Position numbers and translations under genes: made by a program. From assembly GCF_000711295.1 (NCBI RefSeq), contig NZ_JOMJ01000003.1, positions 1,685,501 through 1,749,500 on the forward strand: a stretch of DNA of 64,000 nt, given 5' to 3'. Of this stretch, positions 17,458-26,813 are shown one piece after another; the first letter of the stretch is position 1; every line of letters begins with the position of its first letter. The notes beneath the pieces are model-generated. The model saw only the letters and a program-made list of their open reading frames with translations. It had not been told where the DNA came from and made no database searches. Origin of the DNA: Desulfohalovibrio reitneri. GTDB taxonomy: Bacteria; Desulfobacterota; Desulfovibrionia; Desulfovibrionales; Desulfovibrionaceae.

Positions 17458-18912
17458 CTAGACCGGTTCTCCCTCGTCCGGCTGGGGCAGATAGAAGAAA
17501 AAGAGGTTGCCGGAAGGCGCGGGTTCATATCCGGCCACGCCCCGGTGCAGACCCACCACCTCCCGGACGAAGGAGAGACCGTGGCCGGTGCCGTATTCCT
17601 GGGAGGCGTTGCGCCCCCGGAAGCCGTCGGTGAACAGTTGGCCCGCCTCCTCGTCGGCCAGGGGCTCGCCCGAGGTGAGCACGCTGAAACGCACCGCGGG
17701 CATTTCCCTGTCGCCAACGCGCTCCACCTCGTCCCAGTCGTAGATGACGAAGCTCTCGCCGGGGCGGTCCGCGCCTCGGGGTGCGGGCCGTGTGTACTTG
17801 GCCGCGTTGGAGAAGAAGTTGGCCACCACCTGGGAGATGAGCCCCACGTCCGCCAGAACCATGGGGTCGCGCACCGACTCCGTCCCCGGCCCGGCCTCTA
17901 TGCGAACGCCCCTGTCCTCCAGCCTGCCCCGGTAGCGCTCAAGTTGCGGCTTCACCACCTGCGCGTGCAGGTTCACCGGCTTGAGATCCACCACGTAGTG
18001 CCCCTTTTCGAAGTGGGAGCGGCGCAGTAGCGTCTCCAAAAACAGGGAGGTCTGCTCGTAGTGGCGGTGGATTTCCTGGTACTGGTCCATGAGCGACTGG
18101 AAGGTGAAATCCATCTCCTGCTTGAGGCTGTTGCAGACCTCGGCCCGCTTGGGGTCGTCCATGCCGCAGTCGCTGGTGAACCGTTGAAACTGTTTGGCGA
18201 TGTCGCGGAGGATATTGATCTTGCTCTCGAGGCGCTTGTAATACAATTTAAAATACATATTGGGCACGATGACGTTGTGCCCGATGTCGTCCACCAGATT
18301 CCGGATGAACTCCAGGTGTTCCTTGTTCTTCTGTGATATGAGCCTGTTGTGGATTCTGTAGCCAATTCGGTTGGCGTACTTCTCGAAGAAGAGGCGCTGG
18401 TGCTCATTGAGGTCCGAGGCGGGCCGCACCACCAGCATGCCGATGACATCACGCCGGGGCTTGATGGGCAGTTGGGAAATCAGTTCGTGATTGCCCTTGA
18501 TGGGCAGGAGGTAGCTGTTGCCCTCCAGGCGCGGCTCGGCCGAGAAGGCGGGCGGCTCCAGGGCGATGCCGCTGGCCGGACAGCCCGCGTCCGAGCAGCA
18601 GCGCCACTCCAGCTCCCCGTCAGCGTTGAGCAGGTAAAGGTCCGTGTCCTTGTCGAAAAACACCTTGGGAACGACCACCGACAGGGCCAGCAGGTCATGC
18701 TTGCCCGTGTTCTCCTGGGCCAGATCGAAGAAGATGTTCAGGGCCCTGCTCTCCTGCTTGGAGAACTGGTACTCCTCGTAATCGTCTATCTTCTCATGGA
18801 TGCGCCTGGAGAGGAACTCCACGCGTTTCCTGGCCTCCCTCGGGTCGATGCCTTCGGGGCCCTCGGTTTCCTGGAGGAGGATGTCTGCGGTGGGAGCGGT
18901 CTTCTCGGTCAT
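17458..18912 (-). CDS. soluble sensor histidine kinase
   Basis: 484 residues without membrane spans. The order is a charged helical N-terminus, a GAF-like sensor region (about 65-190), the phospho-acceptor helix VDDIGHNVIVPN (His about 221), and a long coiled coil (about 225-320). The ATPase domain follows, with N-box VVANFFSNAAKYT (about 387) and G-box EYGTGHGLSFVREVV (about 453). A cysteine pair in WRCCSDAGCP (about 105-111) within the sensor region could bind metal or respond to redox. No response regulator is adjacent. The divergent neighbour is a cyclic-nucleotide-binding protein. Confidence 0.85.
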   Translation of the reverse strand: MTEKTAPTADILLQETEGPEGIDPREARKRVEFLSRRIHEKIDDYEEYQFSKQESRALNIFFDLAQENTGKHDLLALSVVVPKVFFDKDTDLYLLNADGELEWRCCSDAGCPASGIALEPPAFSAEPRLEGNSYLLPIKGNHELISQLPIKPRRDVIGMLVVRPASDLNEHQRLFFEKYANRIGYRIHNRLISQKNKEHLEFIRNLVDDIGHNVIVPNMYFKLYYKRLESKINILRDIAKQFQRFTSDCGMDDPKRAEVCNSLKQEMDFTFQSLMDQYQEIHRHYEQTSLFLETLLRRSHFEKGHYVVDLKPVNLHAQVVKPQLERYRGRLEDRGVRIEAGPGTESVRDPMVLADVGLISQVVANFFSNAAKYTRPAPRGADRPGESFVIYDWDEVERVGDREMPAVRFSVLTSGEPLADEEAGQLFTDGFRGRNASQEYGTGHGLSFVREVVGLHRGVAGYEPAPSGNLFFFYLPQPDEGEPV

Positions 18913-19024
18913 GAGGGAATCCGGGGTTGTTCCACCTTATGACCGTAAAATGGCGGAACGGCTTTGGCAAGCGGCGTTGCCACGCGCCCGGGGGTGGTGT
19001 ATCCCGTGAACGGACGGAGGGACG

Positions 19025-19531
19025 ATGAAGGAAACCAGCTACCTCAAGGGCCGCGACGAGCTCATCGGTCAATTCCGGAAGATCCCGTCGCTGCACAACT
19101 TCGAAAACCGCTACCTCAAAGAGATCCTCTCCCTCTCCAAGATCCGCAAGTACGAGCCGGGGGAGACCATCATCGAGGAAGGCCAGAGCGACCGCTGGAT
19201 GTACGTGGTCATCTCCGGCGAGGTGCGCGTGCTCAAGGGGGGCGAGGAGCTTTCCAGGCTGCGCATGGCCGGAGACGTCTTCGGCGAGATGGGCGTCATC
19301 GACGGCCAGCCGCGCTCGGCCACCATCGAGGCGGCCACCCACACCACCTGCCTGGCCATGGACACGTCCTTCATGGACCACTTGTCCGAGGAGGACAGGC
19401 ATCCCTTCCACGCCATGCTCTACAAGCTCTTTTCGGAAATCCTGGCCGTAAGGCTGCGGGACACCGGCGAAGAGCTGACCCGCTGCCGCCGCGAACTAGC
19501 CAAGCTGCGCGGCGAAACACCACCGGAATGA
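19025..19531 (+). CDS. cyclic-nucleotide-binding (CRP-like) domain protein without DNA-binding domain
   Basis: 168 residues. A cNMP-binding beta-roll spans about 18-135. It has the phosphate-binding cassette FGEMGVIDGQPRSATIEA (Glu and Arg present), so cAMP or cGMP binding is possible. A helical, charged C-terminus (about 140-168) replaces the helix-turn-helix of CRP, so it is not a DNA-binding regulator by itself. It may sense a nucleotide and dock to a partner. It is transcribed divergently from the histidine kinase across 112 bp. GGACGGAGGGACG precedes the ATG. Confidence 0.88.
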   Translation: MKETSYLKGRDELIGQFRKIPSLHNFENRYLKEILSLSKIRKYEPGETIIEEGQSDRWMYVVISGEVRVLKGGEELSRLRMAGDVFGEMGVIDGQPRSATIEAATHTTCLAMDTSFMDHLSEEDRHPFHAMLYKLFSEILAVRLRDTGEELTRCRRELAKLRGETPPE

Positions 19532-19620
19532 CCGGACGCGGGGCTTCCCCCGCGCCGCCACTCGCGCCTACGCGTTTCTGGCCTGTATGGCATGTGCCCC
19601 CGGGGAATCCCGGGGGATGA

Positions 19621-21243
19621 TCAGGCGTCCCGTTTGATGCCCGCCATGAGCAGGCCCACGCCTTCAAGCCGTTCTTCATCGGCCGTGGGAATGACGTCCA
19701 TGAAGCGGCCCCGGTACATGACCGCCACCCGGTCGGCCAGCCGCAGGGCCTCGCCCAGGTCGCCGGTGACCAGCAGGATGCCGGCGTGCTTGCGCGCCTG
19801 CAAAAGCCGCTTCCAGACCTCCTCGGTGGCGGAGATGTCCAGCCCTTGGGTGGGCTGCTCCGCGATGATGACCTTGGGAGAGCGATAGAACTCCCTCGCC
19901 AGCACCAGCTTCTGCAGGTTGCCGCCGGAGAGCTTGGCCGCCTCGGTGCGCACCCGGGTGGGCTGCACGTTGTAGTCCCGCACCAGCTCCGAGGCGGTGC
20001 GCAGGGCGCGCTTGTTCTCCAGGAAGGGCCCCTTGGTGAAGCCCTGGCGGGTGGTCAGCAGCATGTTGTCCACCATGTCCAGCTCGGGACAGGTGGCCAT
20101 GCCCAGCCTGTCCTCCGGGATGTAGGACAGGGAGTCCTTCCAGGAAGGGTTCTCGTGGAAGTCGCGCCAGTCGCGGCCCAGGATGCGCACCTCCCCGGCC
20201 CGGGGCTGGCGCAGCCCGGCCAAGACCTCCACCAATGGCTTCTGGCCGTTGCCCGCCACGCCGACCACGGCCACGATCTCCCCCCGGCGCAGCACCAGGT
20301 TGAGGTTCTGCAGGCCGTCGCCGGAGAGGTCGCGCAACTCCATGACCACCCCGCCCAGGGTCTGGGGGGCGCGGTCCACGTCGAGCACCACCTCCTTGCC
20401 CACCATGCGGGAGGCCAACTCCGAGCGGGAGCGCACGTCCTCGCGCAGCATGTCGTCCACGATCCCGCCGTGGCGCAGGACCGCGATCTCGTCGGCGATG
20501 TCCAGCACTTCCTGCAGCTTGTGCGAAATAAAGACGATGGCCTTGCCCTGGGCGGCCATGGCCCGCAGGGCCTTGAACAGCCCCTCGGTCTCCAGCGGGG
20601 TCAGCACCGTGGTGGGCTCGTCGAAAATGAGCACCCGGGAGTTGCGGTAGAGCAGCTTGAGGATCTCCACCCGCTGCTTCTCGCCCATGGACAAATCCGA
20701 GACCAGGGCCGAGGGGTCCACCTGCAGGTCGTACCGCTTGGCCAGGGCGGCCACCCGCCGCTCCATCTCCGCCGGGGAGACCCAGAAGGAGCCCTCCTGC
20801 CCGAGCAGCACGTTCTGGGCCACGGTCATGGTCTCCACCAGCATGAAGTGCTGGTAGACCATGCCCACTCCCGCCTCGATGGCCTCGCGGCTTGACTGGA
20901 AGCGGGTGGGCTCGCCGTCCACCTCGATGACGCCCGAGTCCGGGGGGAAACGCCCGGCCAGGATGGACATGAGGGTAGACTTGCCCGCGCCGTTCTCGCC
21001 GAGGAGGGCCAGCACGCGGCCGGGGCGGATGTCCAGGGAGATGTCCTTGTTGGCCTTGACCTTGCCGAAGGACTTGGAAATGGAGCGCAGGCTCACCGTG
21101 GGCGCGGCCGGCGGCGGATGGCCCGGCTCCAGGCGCTCCTCGGGCAGCCGCCGGTACTCCTGCTCGCCGAAGCGGGAGAAGCGGGCCATGCGGGCGCGCG
21201 CCTTGTCCAGGGCGGTCTTGGCCAAGCGTCCCACGGGGCTCAT
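19621..21243 (-). CDS. BMP-type nucleoside ABC transporter, ATP-binding protein
   Basis: 540 residues with two fused nucleotide-binding domains. The N-terminal one has Walker A GENGAGKST (about 85) and signature LSMGEKQ. The second has a degenerate Walker A (VVGVAGNGQKP), as is usual for the second half in the YufO/RbsA class, with signature LSGGNLQK. A short N-terminal extension (about 1-50) is unusual but not disruptive. It energises uptake of nucleosides or related purines through the two permeases encoded upstream. Its start overlaps the preceding permease stop by 4 bp. It is the last gene of the operon. Confidence 0.92.
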   Translation of the reverse strand: MSPVGRLAKTALDKARARMARFSRFGEQEYRRLPEERLEPGHPPPAAPTVSLRSISKSFGKVKANKDISLDIRPGRVLALLGENGAGKSTLMSILAGRFPPDSGVIEVDGEPTRFQSSREAIEAGVGMVYQHFMLVETMTVAQNVLLGQEGSFWVSPAEMERRVAALAKRYDLQVDPSALVSDLSMGEKQRVEILKLLYRNSRVLIFDEPTTVLTPLETEGLFKALRAMAAQGKAIVFISHKLQEVLDIADEIAVLRHGGIVDDMLREDVRSRSELASRMVGKEVVLDVDRAPQTLGGVVMELRDLSGDGLQNLNLVLRRGEIVAVVGVAGNGQKPLVEVLAGLRQPRAGEVRILGRDWRDFHENPSWKDSLSYIPEDRLGMATCPELDMVDNMLLTTRQGFTKGPFLENKRALRTASELVRDYNVQPTRVRTEAAKLSGGNLQKLVLAREFYRSPKVIIAEQPTQGLDISATEEVWKRLLQARKHAGILLVTGDLGEALRLADRVAVMYRGRFMDVIPTADEERLEGVGLLMAGIKRDA

Positions 21244-22160
21244 GTCTCGGGCTCCACGTTGGTTCCAAGCGCGCCGGGCGCGCCGGAGCGCACCCCGCGC
21301 AGGGTGGCGAACAGCAGGGCCAGCAGGGTCAGGGCGTAGGGCAGCATGAGCAGAAGCGACGAGGGCAGGTTGGCCCCGGAGGCCTGCAACCGCAGCTGGA
21401 AGGCCATGACCCCGCCGAAGAGATAGGCCCCCAGCACCGCCCTCCCCGGCCGCCAGAAGGCGAAGATGACCAGAGCCACGGCGATCCAGCCCCGGCCCGC
21501 GGCCAAGCCGTTGGTCCACAGGTGGGTGTAGGCCAGGGAGAGGTAGGCTCCGCCCAGCCCGGCCAGAAAGCCCCCGGAAAGCACCGCCAGCCAGCGCAGT
21601 CCGAATACGTTCAGCCCGGCGGCCTTGGCCGCCTCCGGGTTCTCGCCCGCGGCGTCGATGTGCATGCCCAGCCGGGTGCGGTGGAAGAGCAGCCAGACCA
21701 GAAGCGGCAGGAAAAAGGACAGGTAGACCAGGGCGTCGTGCTGGAAGAGGATGGGCCCCAGCGCCGGGATGTCCGCCAGCAGGGGCACGTCGAAGGGCAT
21801 GAAGCCCGGGGTGGACTGGCCGATGTAGGGCGTGCCCAGGTAGTTGGCCAGTCCCGCGCCAAGAATGGTCAAGGCCAGGCCGGAGACCACCTGGTTGCCC
21901 TGAAAGACCACGCAGACCAGGGCGTGCCCCGCGGCCAGCGCGGCCGCGCCCAGCCCCCCGGCCACGAAGGCCAGCCAGGGCTGCCCCGTGGCCTTGGCCA
22001 CCAGGAAAGCGGTCAGGGCGCCCACCAGCATCATGCCTTCCACGCCCAGGTTCAGCACGCCGCCGCGCTCGGTGATCATCTCGCCCAGGGTGGCGTACAG
22101 CACCGGGGTGCCGGACTGCACCGCCGCGGCCAGCAGGGGGATCAGCAGTTCCCAGGTCAT
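21240..22160 (-). CDS. BMP-type nucleoside ABC transporter permease 2
   Basis: 306 residues with about eight to ten membrane helices, of the YufQ/NupQ type. The segments TERGGVLNLGVEGMMLVGAL and MHIDAAGENPEAAKAAGLNV are typical of this permease class and include the cytoplasmic coupling loop. It overlaps both neighbours by 4 bp, so stoichiometric translation with permease 1 and the ATPase is likely. No truncation is seen. Confidence 0.92.
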   Translation of the reverse strand: MTWELLIPLLAAAVQSGTPVLYATLGEMITERGGVLNLGVEGMMLVGALTAFLVAKATGQPWLAFVAGGLGAAALAAGHALVCVVFQGNQVVSGLALTILGAGLANYLGTPYIGQSTPGFMPFDVPLLADIPALGPILFQHDALVYLSFFLPLLVWLLFHRTRLGMHIDAAGENPEAAKAAGLNVFGLRWLAVLSGGFLAGLGGAYLSLAYTHLWTNGLAAGRGWIAVALVIFAFWRPGRAVLGAYLFGGVMAFQLRLQASGANLPSSLLLMLPYALTLLALLFATLRGVRSGAPGALGTNVEPET

Positions 22161-23242
22161 GCGCCCTCCTCTCCGGGCACGGGCGTTTCACGCCGCAGGC
22201 GCACCTTATAGGTGGTGAAGAACTGTCCGGCCAGCACGCTCAGCAGGATGAGCCCTTCCATGATGTCGCCGAAGGCCGCGGGCACCTGGTGCATGAGCTG
22301 GATGTTCTCCACGCCAACCCGCAGCCCGGCCAGCAGAAAGGCGGCCACGGCGATGGTCAGGGGGTTGAGGCGGGCCAGCCAGGCCACCACGATGGCGGTG
22401 TAGCCGTACCCGGCCATGATGGAGGGCTGCAGCCGCCCGGCCGAGGCCGAGGTCTCCACCAGCCCGGCCCACCCGGCAAGCGCGCCGCAGATGGCCATGA
22501 CCAAGCATACCAGGAAGCCGTACGGCATGCGGGCGTAGCGCGAAGCGCGCGGCCCGGAGCCGGAGGCGCGCAGCTCATAGCCCAGACGGGTGCGGGTCAG
22601 CCATATCCAGACCGCCGCCCCGGCCAGCAGGCAGACCGCCAGCCCCCAGTGGAGCTTGGTGCCGGGGATGCGCGGGATGACCGCCGCGGCCGGGAACTGC
22701 TCGGTCATGGGGAAGCCGAAGCTGGCCGGGTCCTTCCAGGGGCCGTAGACCAGGTACTCCAAAAGCAGGATGCCGATGTAGTTGAGCATCAGGGTGGAGA
22801 TGATCTCGTTGAGCTGCAGCCGGGCCTTGAGCAGGCCGGGCACCAGGGCCCACAGCCCGCCCGCGATGCCGCCGCAGATGAACATCAGCGGCAGCAGCAG
22901 GACCATGGGCAGGGCGGAGAAGGTCAGCACCGCCCAGGTGGCCCCCACCGCGCCCAGGGCGTACTGGCCCTCGGCCCCGATGTTCCAGACCCGCATGCGG
23001 AAGGTGACCGCCACACCCAGGGAACAGAGGTAGAGCGGCACCGCCTTGCGCAGGGTGTCGGTGAGGGCGTAGCCGGAGCCGAAGGCCCCCTGGAAGAAGC
23101 CCCGCAGGGCCTCCAGGGGCGGCTTGCCCTGGGCCGCCAGCAGCAGGGCGGAGAGTCCCAGGGAGAAGGCCACGGCTCCCAAAAAAACGAGACAGGAGCC
23201 CCATTTCCAGGACTCCTGCCTCCGGGTCAAACGTACTCGCAT
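22157..23242 (-). CDS. BMP-type nucleoside ABC transporter permease 1
   Basis: 361 residues, of the YufP/NupP type, with about ten membrane helices. The conserved MRVWNIGAEGQYALGAVGA corresponds to the motif shared with ribose-type permeases. LNEIISTLMLNYIG and YELRASGSGPRASRYARM (coupling helix) also fit. It follows the binding-protein gene by 7 bp and overlaps permease 2 by 4 bp. It pairs with permease 2 as a heterodimeric channel in the inner membrane. Confidence 0.92.
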   Translation of the reverse strand: MRVRLTRRQESWKWGSCLVFLGAVAFSLGLSALLLAAQGKPPLEALRGFFQGAFGSGYALTDTLRKAVPLYLCSLGVAVTFRMRVWNIGAEGQYALGAVGATWAVLTFSALPMVLLLPLMFICGGIAGGLWALVPGLLKARLQLNEIISTLMLNYIGILLLEYLVYGPWKDPASFGFPMTEQFPAAAVIPRIPGTKLHWGLAVCLLAGAAVWIWLTRTRLGYELRASGSGPRASRYARMPYGFLVCLVMAICGALAGWAGLVETSASAGRLQPSIMAGYGYTAIVVAWLARLNPLTIAVAAFLLAGLRVGVENIQLMHQVPAAFGDIMEGLILLSVLAGQFFTTYKVRLRRETPVPGEEGA

Positions 23243-23249
23243 GGGAATC

Positions 23250-24326
23250 CTACTCGGTGGAGCCGACGACTCCCTCCACGAACCAGGTCATGCCCAGCAG
23301 CTTCTCGTCGCTCATGGCCTTGCCCTCGGGCACCTTCAGGGCGCCGTCCTGGTCCTTGATGGGACCGGCGAAGACGGTCTCCTGACCATCGATGATCTCG
23401 GCCTTGGCCTGGGTGACCATGTCCCGCACGTCCTGGGGCACCATGGGGCCGAAGGGGGAGATGTCCACCAGGCCGTGCTCCAGGCCCCACCAGTAGTCCT
23501 TGGACTCCCACTCGCCGTTCTTCACCTGGCGGGTGATGTCCTCGTACAGGGCCTCCCAGTTCCAGACCGCGGAGGTCAGGTGGGACTTGGGGGCGAACTG
23601 GGACATGTCGGTGTTGTAGCCCACGGAGTAGACGCCGCGCTGCTGGGCGGCCTCCTGCGGTCCGGGGGAGTCCTGGTGCTGGGCGATGACGTCGCAGCCC
23701 ACGTCCAGCAGGCTCTTGGCGGCTTCCTTCTCGGTGGCGGGGTCGTACCAGGTCTTGGACCAGACCACCCGCACCTCGGCGTCGGGGTTGACCTCGCGCA
23801 CGCCCAGGGTGAAGGCGTTGATGCCCCGGATGACCTCGGGGATGGGGAAGGCGGCCACGTAGCCGATCTTGTCCGACTCGGTCATGGAGCCGGCCACCAG
23901 GCCGGTCAGGTAGCGGGCCTGGTAGATGCGGCCGAAGTAGGTGCCCACGTTCTCGGCGCGCTTGTAGCCGGAACAGTGCATGAAGGTGGTCTCGGGGAAC
24001 TCCTTGGCCACGTTGATGACCGGGTCCATGTAGCCGTAGGAGGTGGCGAAGACGAGGCCGAAGTCCTGCCGCGCCATGTTGGTCAGCACGCGCTCGGAAT
24101 CCGGTCCCTCGGGCACGGCCTCCACGAAGGAGGTGGTCACGCCGTCCATCTTCTCGATGGCCTGGCGGCCCTTGTCGTGGGCGTAGGACCAGCCCGCGTC
24201 GCCCACGGGGGAGACGTAGATGAAGCCGACCTTGAGTTCGTCGTCGGCCGCCTGGGAGATTCCGGCCAGGCCCAGTACCAGGGCCAGGGCGAGAAGGAGA
24301 TGGACTGCGGTGCGGTGCATGGTCAT
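23250..24326 (-). CDS. BMP/PnrA-family periplasmic nucleoside-binding protein
   Basis: 358 residues. A cleavable signal peptide (about 1-27, ending ISQAA) has no lipobox cysteine, so the mature protein is soluble in the periplasm. The mature start ELKVGFIYVSPVGDAGWSYAHDKGR is typical of the BMP/PnrA family, which binds purine nucleosides or similar ligands. It lies between the phosphoribosyltransferase (25 bp upstream) and permease 1, which supports a purine substrate. The exact ligand is inferred from context. Confidence 0.92.
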   Translation of the reverse strand: MTMHRTAVHLLLALALVLGLAGISQAADDELKVGFIYVSPVGDAGWSYAHDKGRQAIEKMDGVTTSFVEAVPEGPDSERVLTNMARQDFGLVFATSYGYMDPVINVAKEFPETTFMHCSGYKRAENVGTYFGRIYQARYLTGLVAGSMTESDKIGYVAAFPIPEVIRGINAFTLGVREVNPDAEVRVVWSKTWYDPATEKEAAKSLLDVGCDVIAQHQDSPGPQEAAQQRGVYSVGYNTDMSQFAPKSHLTSAVWNWEALYEDITRQVKNGEWESKDYWWGLEHGLVDISPFGPMVPQDVRDMVTQAKAEIIDGQETVFAGPIKDQDGALKVPEGKAMSDEKLLGMTWFVEGVVGSTE

Positions 24327-24351
24327 GGCGCGCTCCTGTGTGGGAAGTGGT

Positions 24352-24858
24352 TCAGCCCTGCTGCGGAACCGAACGCAGCTTGGCGATGGGCTGCACGAAC
24401 TGGGTCTCGGCGTCCCAGGGCTGGAGGATCCAGGTGTCCTGGCTGACCTCGGTGATGAAGGTGTCCACCACGGGCCTGCCCTCGGGCTTGGCGTAGACGG
24501 TGGCGAAGTGGGCCTCGGGCAGCAGCTCCCGCACGAAGCGGGCGGTCTTGCCCGTGTCCACCAGGTCGTCCACCAGAATCCAGCCCCGGCCGTCGGTCTC
24601 CTGGGCCAGCCCCTTGAGCAGCCCGGCCTTGTCCCGCTGCTGCTGCCAGTCGTAGCTGACCACGCAGAGGGTGTCGATGAGGCGGATGTCCAGCTCGCGG
24701 GCGATGACCGCGGCCGGGAACATCCCGCCGCGGGTTATGGCGATTAGCCCCTTGATGTCCGGCAGCTCGGAGAGCCGCCATGCCAGGGCCTTGGAGTCCC
24801 GGTGCAGCTGTTCCCAGCTGACCGGGTACATGCGCTTGTATCGGTCGGAGAGGGGCAT
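24352..24858 (-). CDS. gpt: xanthine-guanine phosphoribosyltransferase-like enzyme
   Basis: 168 residues. The PRPP-binding loop reads [18 protein letters not shown] (about 90-107). [21 protein letters not shown] and the C-terminal WILQPWDAE are typical of Gpt-type purine salvage enzymes, which convert xanthine, guanine or hypoxanthine to the nucleotide. ATG 24858 was chosen; upstream codons in frame lack family character. Being first in the transporter operon, it would trap imported purines inside the cell. Confidence 0.88.
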   Translation of the reverse strand: MPLSDRYKRMYPVSWEQLHRDSKALAWRLSELPDIKGLIAITRGGMFPAAVIARELDIRLIDTLCVVSYDWQQQRDKAGLLKGLAQETDGRGWILVDDLVDTGKTARFVRELLPEAHFATVYAKPEGRPVVDTFITEVSQDTWILQPWDAETQFVQPIAKLRSVPQQG

Positions 24859-24987
24859 GAACTCCTCGCGTCGTTGCCTGCGGGGGTGCGTTCGGGAAAA
24901 AAGCCCTTTTCCACCATCCGCCCGCCTTGTCAAGACCGGGCGGACCCCCCGGGCGGCGCGGGCCCGGGGAGCGCGCCGCCCGGGACG

Positions 24988-26721
24988 CTATCCGCTTTTC
25001 TTCCCGGACTCCAGAAAGCCGGGCTCGAAACAGCTGAGCATGAGCCAGCCGCCCTGCACATGGGGGGCATTCCTGCCCTCGGAGGTCAGGTAGCACTGCG
25101 ACTCGTAGGAGCGCAGGCCGGAGTTGCAGATGATGGCCAGGGGCTTGTCCTCCCCTTCGGGCACCTCGTCCAGCCGCCCGGCCAGGTCCTCCTGGGGGAT
25201 GGCCGTCCAGCAGGAGCCGAAGGCCTCGCTGCAGGCGCGGCTGGGGGGGCCTTCCGGCCGCACGTCCAGGGCCTGGATCTCGCCCTTGTGGAACTTCTCC
25301 AGGAACTCCTCGGCGTCCATGGGCGTGTTGCGCCCGGCCAGCACGTTCTCCAGGGCGTTGGCGCAGGCGTTCACGATGTCCATGGCCGAGGCGTAGGGCG
25401 GGGCGTAGCCGACTTCCAGATTGGAGATGTCCTCCACGCCCGGCTTGTGCGGCAACAGGGCGGCCACCGCGTCAACCCGCGCCTTGACCGCGTCGCCGTT
25501 CTCGCCGAAGCACTCCACGCCCAGCACCCGGCCCGTGGCCCGGTCCGCCACGAGCTTGAGGTACATCCAGGTCTGGGTGGGATAGAAGTGGGCCCGGTCG
25601 GCCATGGTCACCAGGGCGTGGACCGGGTCGAAGTCCGCCTGCCGAGCCTGGTCGATGGTCAGCCCGGCCTTGCCCGCGGCCCGCTCGAAGAGCTTGATGA
25701 TGAAGGTGCCCACCGCGCCGGGGAACTCCGCCCGGCCGCCGACGATGTTGGTGCCCACGACCCGGCCCTGGCGGTTGGCCAGGGAGCCCAGGGGCAGGTG
25801 CATGGTGTGCCCGGAGATTTGGTTGGGCACTTCCACGCAGTCGCCGCCCGCGTAGATGCCGGGGTCGGAGGTGCGCATGCGGCGGTCCACCAGAATGCCG
25901 CCGAAGGGCCCGGTGGCCAGCCCCGCCTCCCGCGCCAGGGCGGCGTTGGGCCGGACCCCGGAGGCGAAGATCACCAGGTCGCACGGCAGGTCCCCCGCGC
26001 CCTTGGTCTTGATGCCGGTGACGCCGTTCTCGTCGCCCAGCACCTCGGTGACCGTCTCGGAGGTGAGCACCGTGACCTCGTTGCGCTCCAGCTCCCGCTG
26101 GCAGAGCATGGCCATGTCGCGGCCCAGGGCCTGGGGCAGCACCTGCGGGGCCATCTCCACCACGGTGGTCTCCACGCCCCACAGATCGGCCAGGGACTCG
26201 GCCATCTCCAGGCCGATGGCCCCGGCGCCCACGACCACGGCCCGGTTCACCTTGCCGGACCGCACCTGGGAGAGCACGGCGTCGGCGTCGTGCAGGTCGG
26301 CGATGGTGCGCACGCCGGGCAGGTCCGTGCCCGGCACGGGCGGGACGAAGGGGGTGGCCCCGGTGGCCAGGACCAGGGTGTCGTAGGACAGGTCCTCTTC
26401 CCGGCCGCTGGCGTTGTCGCGCAGGCGGACCGTCTTGGCCTTGCGGTCGATGGCCAGGCACTCGGTGTTGATGCGGGCTTCGAATCCCTTGAACTTCTTG
26501 AAGAACGCAGGATCGCGCTCCACATGGTACACGGTCGATCGCAACTCCTTGGAGTCGGATACGTCGCCGCTTACGTAATACGGAATGCCGCAACCACCGT
26601 ATGAGATGATGTCGGCCTTATCCACCAGGACGATCTCGGCCTCCGGGTCGAGCCGGCGGGCGCGGCAGGCGGCCTTGGGGCCCAGGGCCACGCCGCCGAT
26701 GATGACGATGCGTTTAGCCAT
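24988..26721 (-). CDS. CoA-disulfide reductase-like FAD/NAD(P) oxidoreductase with C-terminal rhodanese domain
   Basis: 577 residues. FAD-binding GGVALGPKAACRARR is at the N-terminus. The redox cysteine lies in SYGGCGIPYYVSGDV (about 42), the hallmark of CoA-disulfide reductases and related NADH oxidases or persulfide reductases. A second Rossmann fold has VVGAGAIGLEMAESL. The C-terminal 100 residues form a rhodanese domain with active-site loop IICNSGLRSYE. Fusions like this include NADH-dependent persulfide reductases and polysulfide reductases, a fitting role in a sulfur-metabolising cell. GAGGAGC precedes the ATG. It sits 129 bp upstream of gpt; co-transcription is uncertain. Confidence 0.88.
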   Translation of the reverse strand: MAKRIVIIGGVALGPKAACRARRLDPEAEIVLVDKADIISYGGCGIPYYVSGDVSDSKELRSTVYHVERDPAFFKKFKGFEARINTECLAIDRKAKTVRLRDNASGREEDLSYDTLVLATGATPFVPPVPGTDLPGVRTIADLHDADAVLSQVRSGKVNRAVVVGAGAIGLEMAESLADLWGVETTVVEMAPQVLPQALGRDMAMLCQRELERNEVTVLTSETVTEVLGDENGVTGIKTKGAGDLPCDLVIFASGVRPNAALAREAGLATGPFGGILVDRRMRTSDPGIYAGGDCVEVPNQISGHTMHLPLGSLANRQGRVVGTNIVGGRAEFPGAVGTFIIKLFERAAGKAGLTIDQARQADFDPVHALVTMADRAHFYPTQTWMYLKLVADRATGRVLGVECFGENGDAVKARVDAVAALLPHKPGVEDISNLEVGYAPPYASAMDIVNACANALENVLAGRNTPMDAEEFLEKFHKGEIQALDVRPEGPPSRACSEAFGSCWTAIPQEDLAGRLDEVPEGEDKPLAIICNSGLRSYESQCYLTSEGRNAPHVQGGWLMLSCFEPGFLESGKKSG

Positions 26722-26813
26722 TTCAGCTCCTCGCGAAATTGGGGGGTTCTCCTCCCCCGGTTCCCTCGGCTGGGAGTTGTAGCCACCTCTTCGGGGCGAG
26801 CGCAAGGCCGGGT

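Noticed and set aside
18950-18985. TTGGCAAGCGGCGTTGCC near the kinase start as a second sigma-54 promoter
   Set aside because: The GG-GC spacing is 13 bp, not 12, and it is not appropriately placed for a clean leader.
19621-21243. Degenerate second Walker A in the transporter ATPase as a sign of decay
   Set aside because: This asymmetry is normal for the RbsA/YufO class.
19621-22191. A single 856-codon open frame suggesting a permease-ATPase fusion
   Set aside because: The N-terminal part is a wrong-frame reading of the permease gene; the real ATPase starts at 21243 with a 4-bp overlap.
24859-24987. Purine riboswitch before gpt
   Set aside because: No three-way-junction core or conserved loop sequence was seen; the stretch is only short GC-rich sequence.
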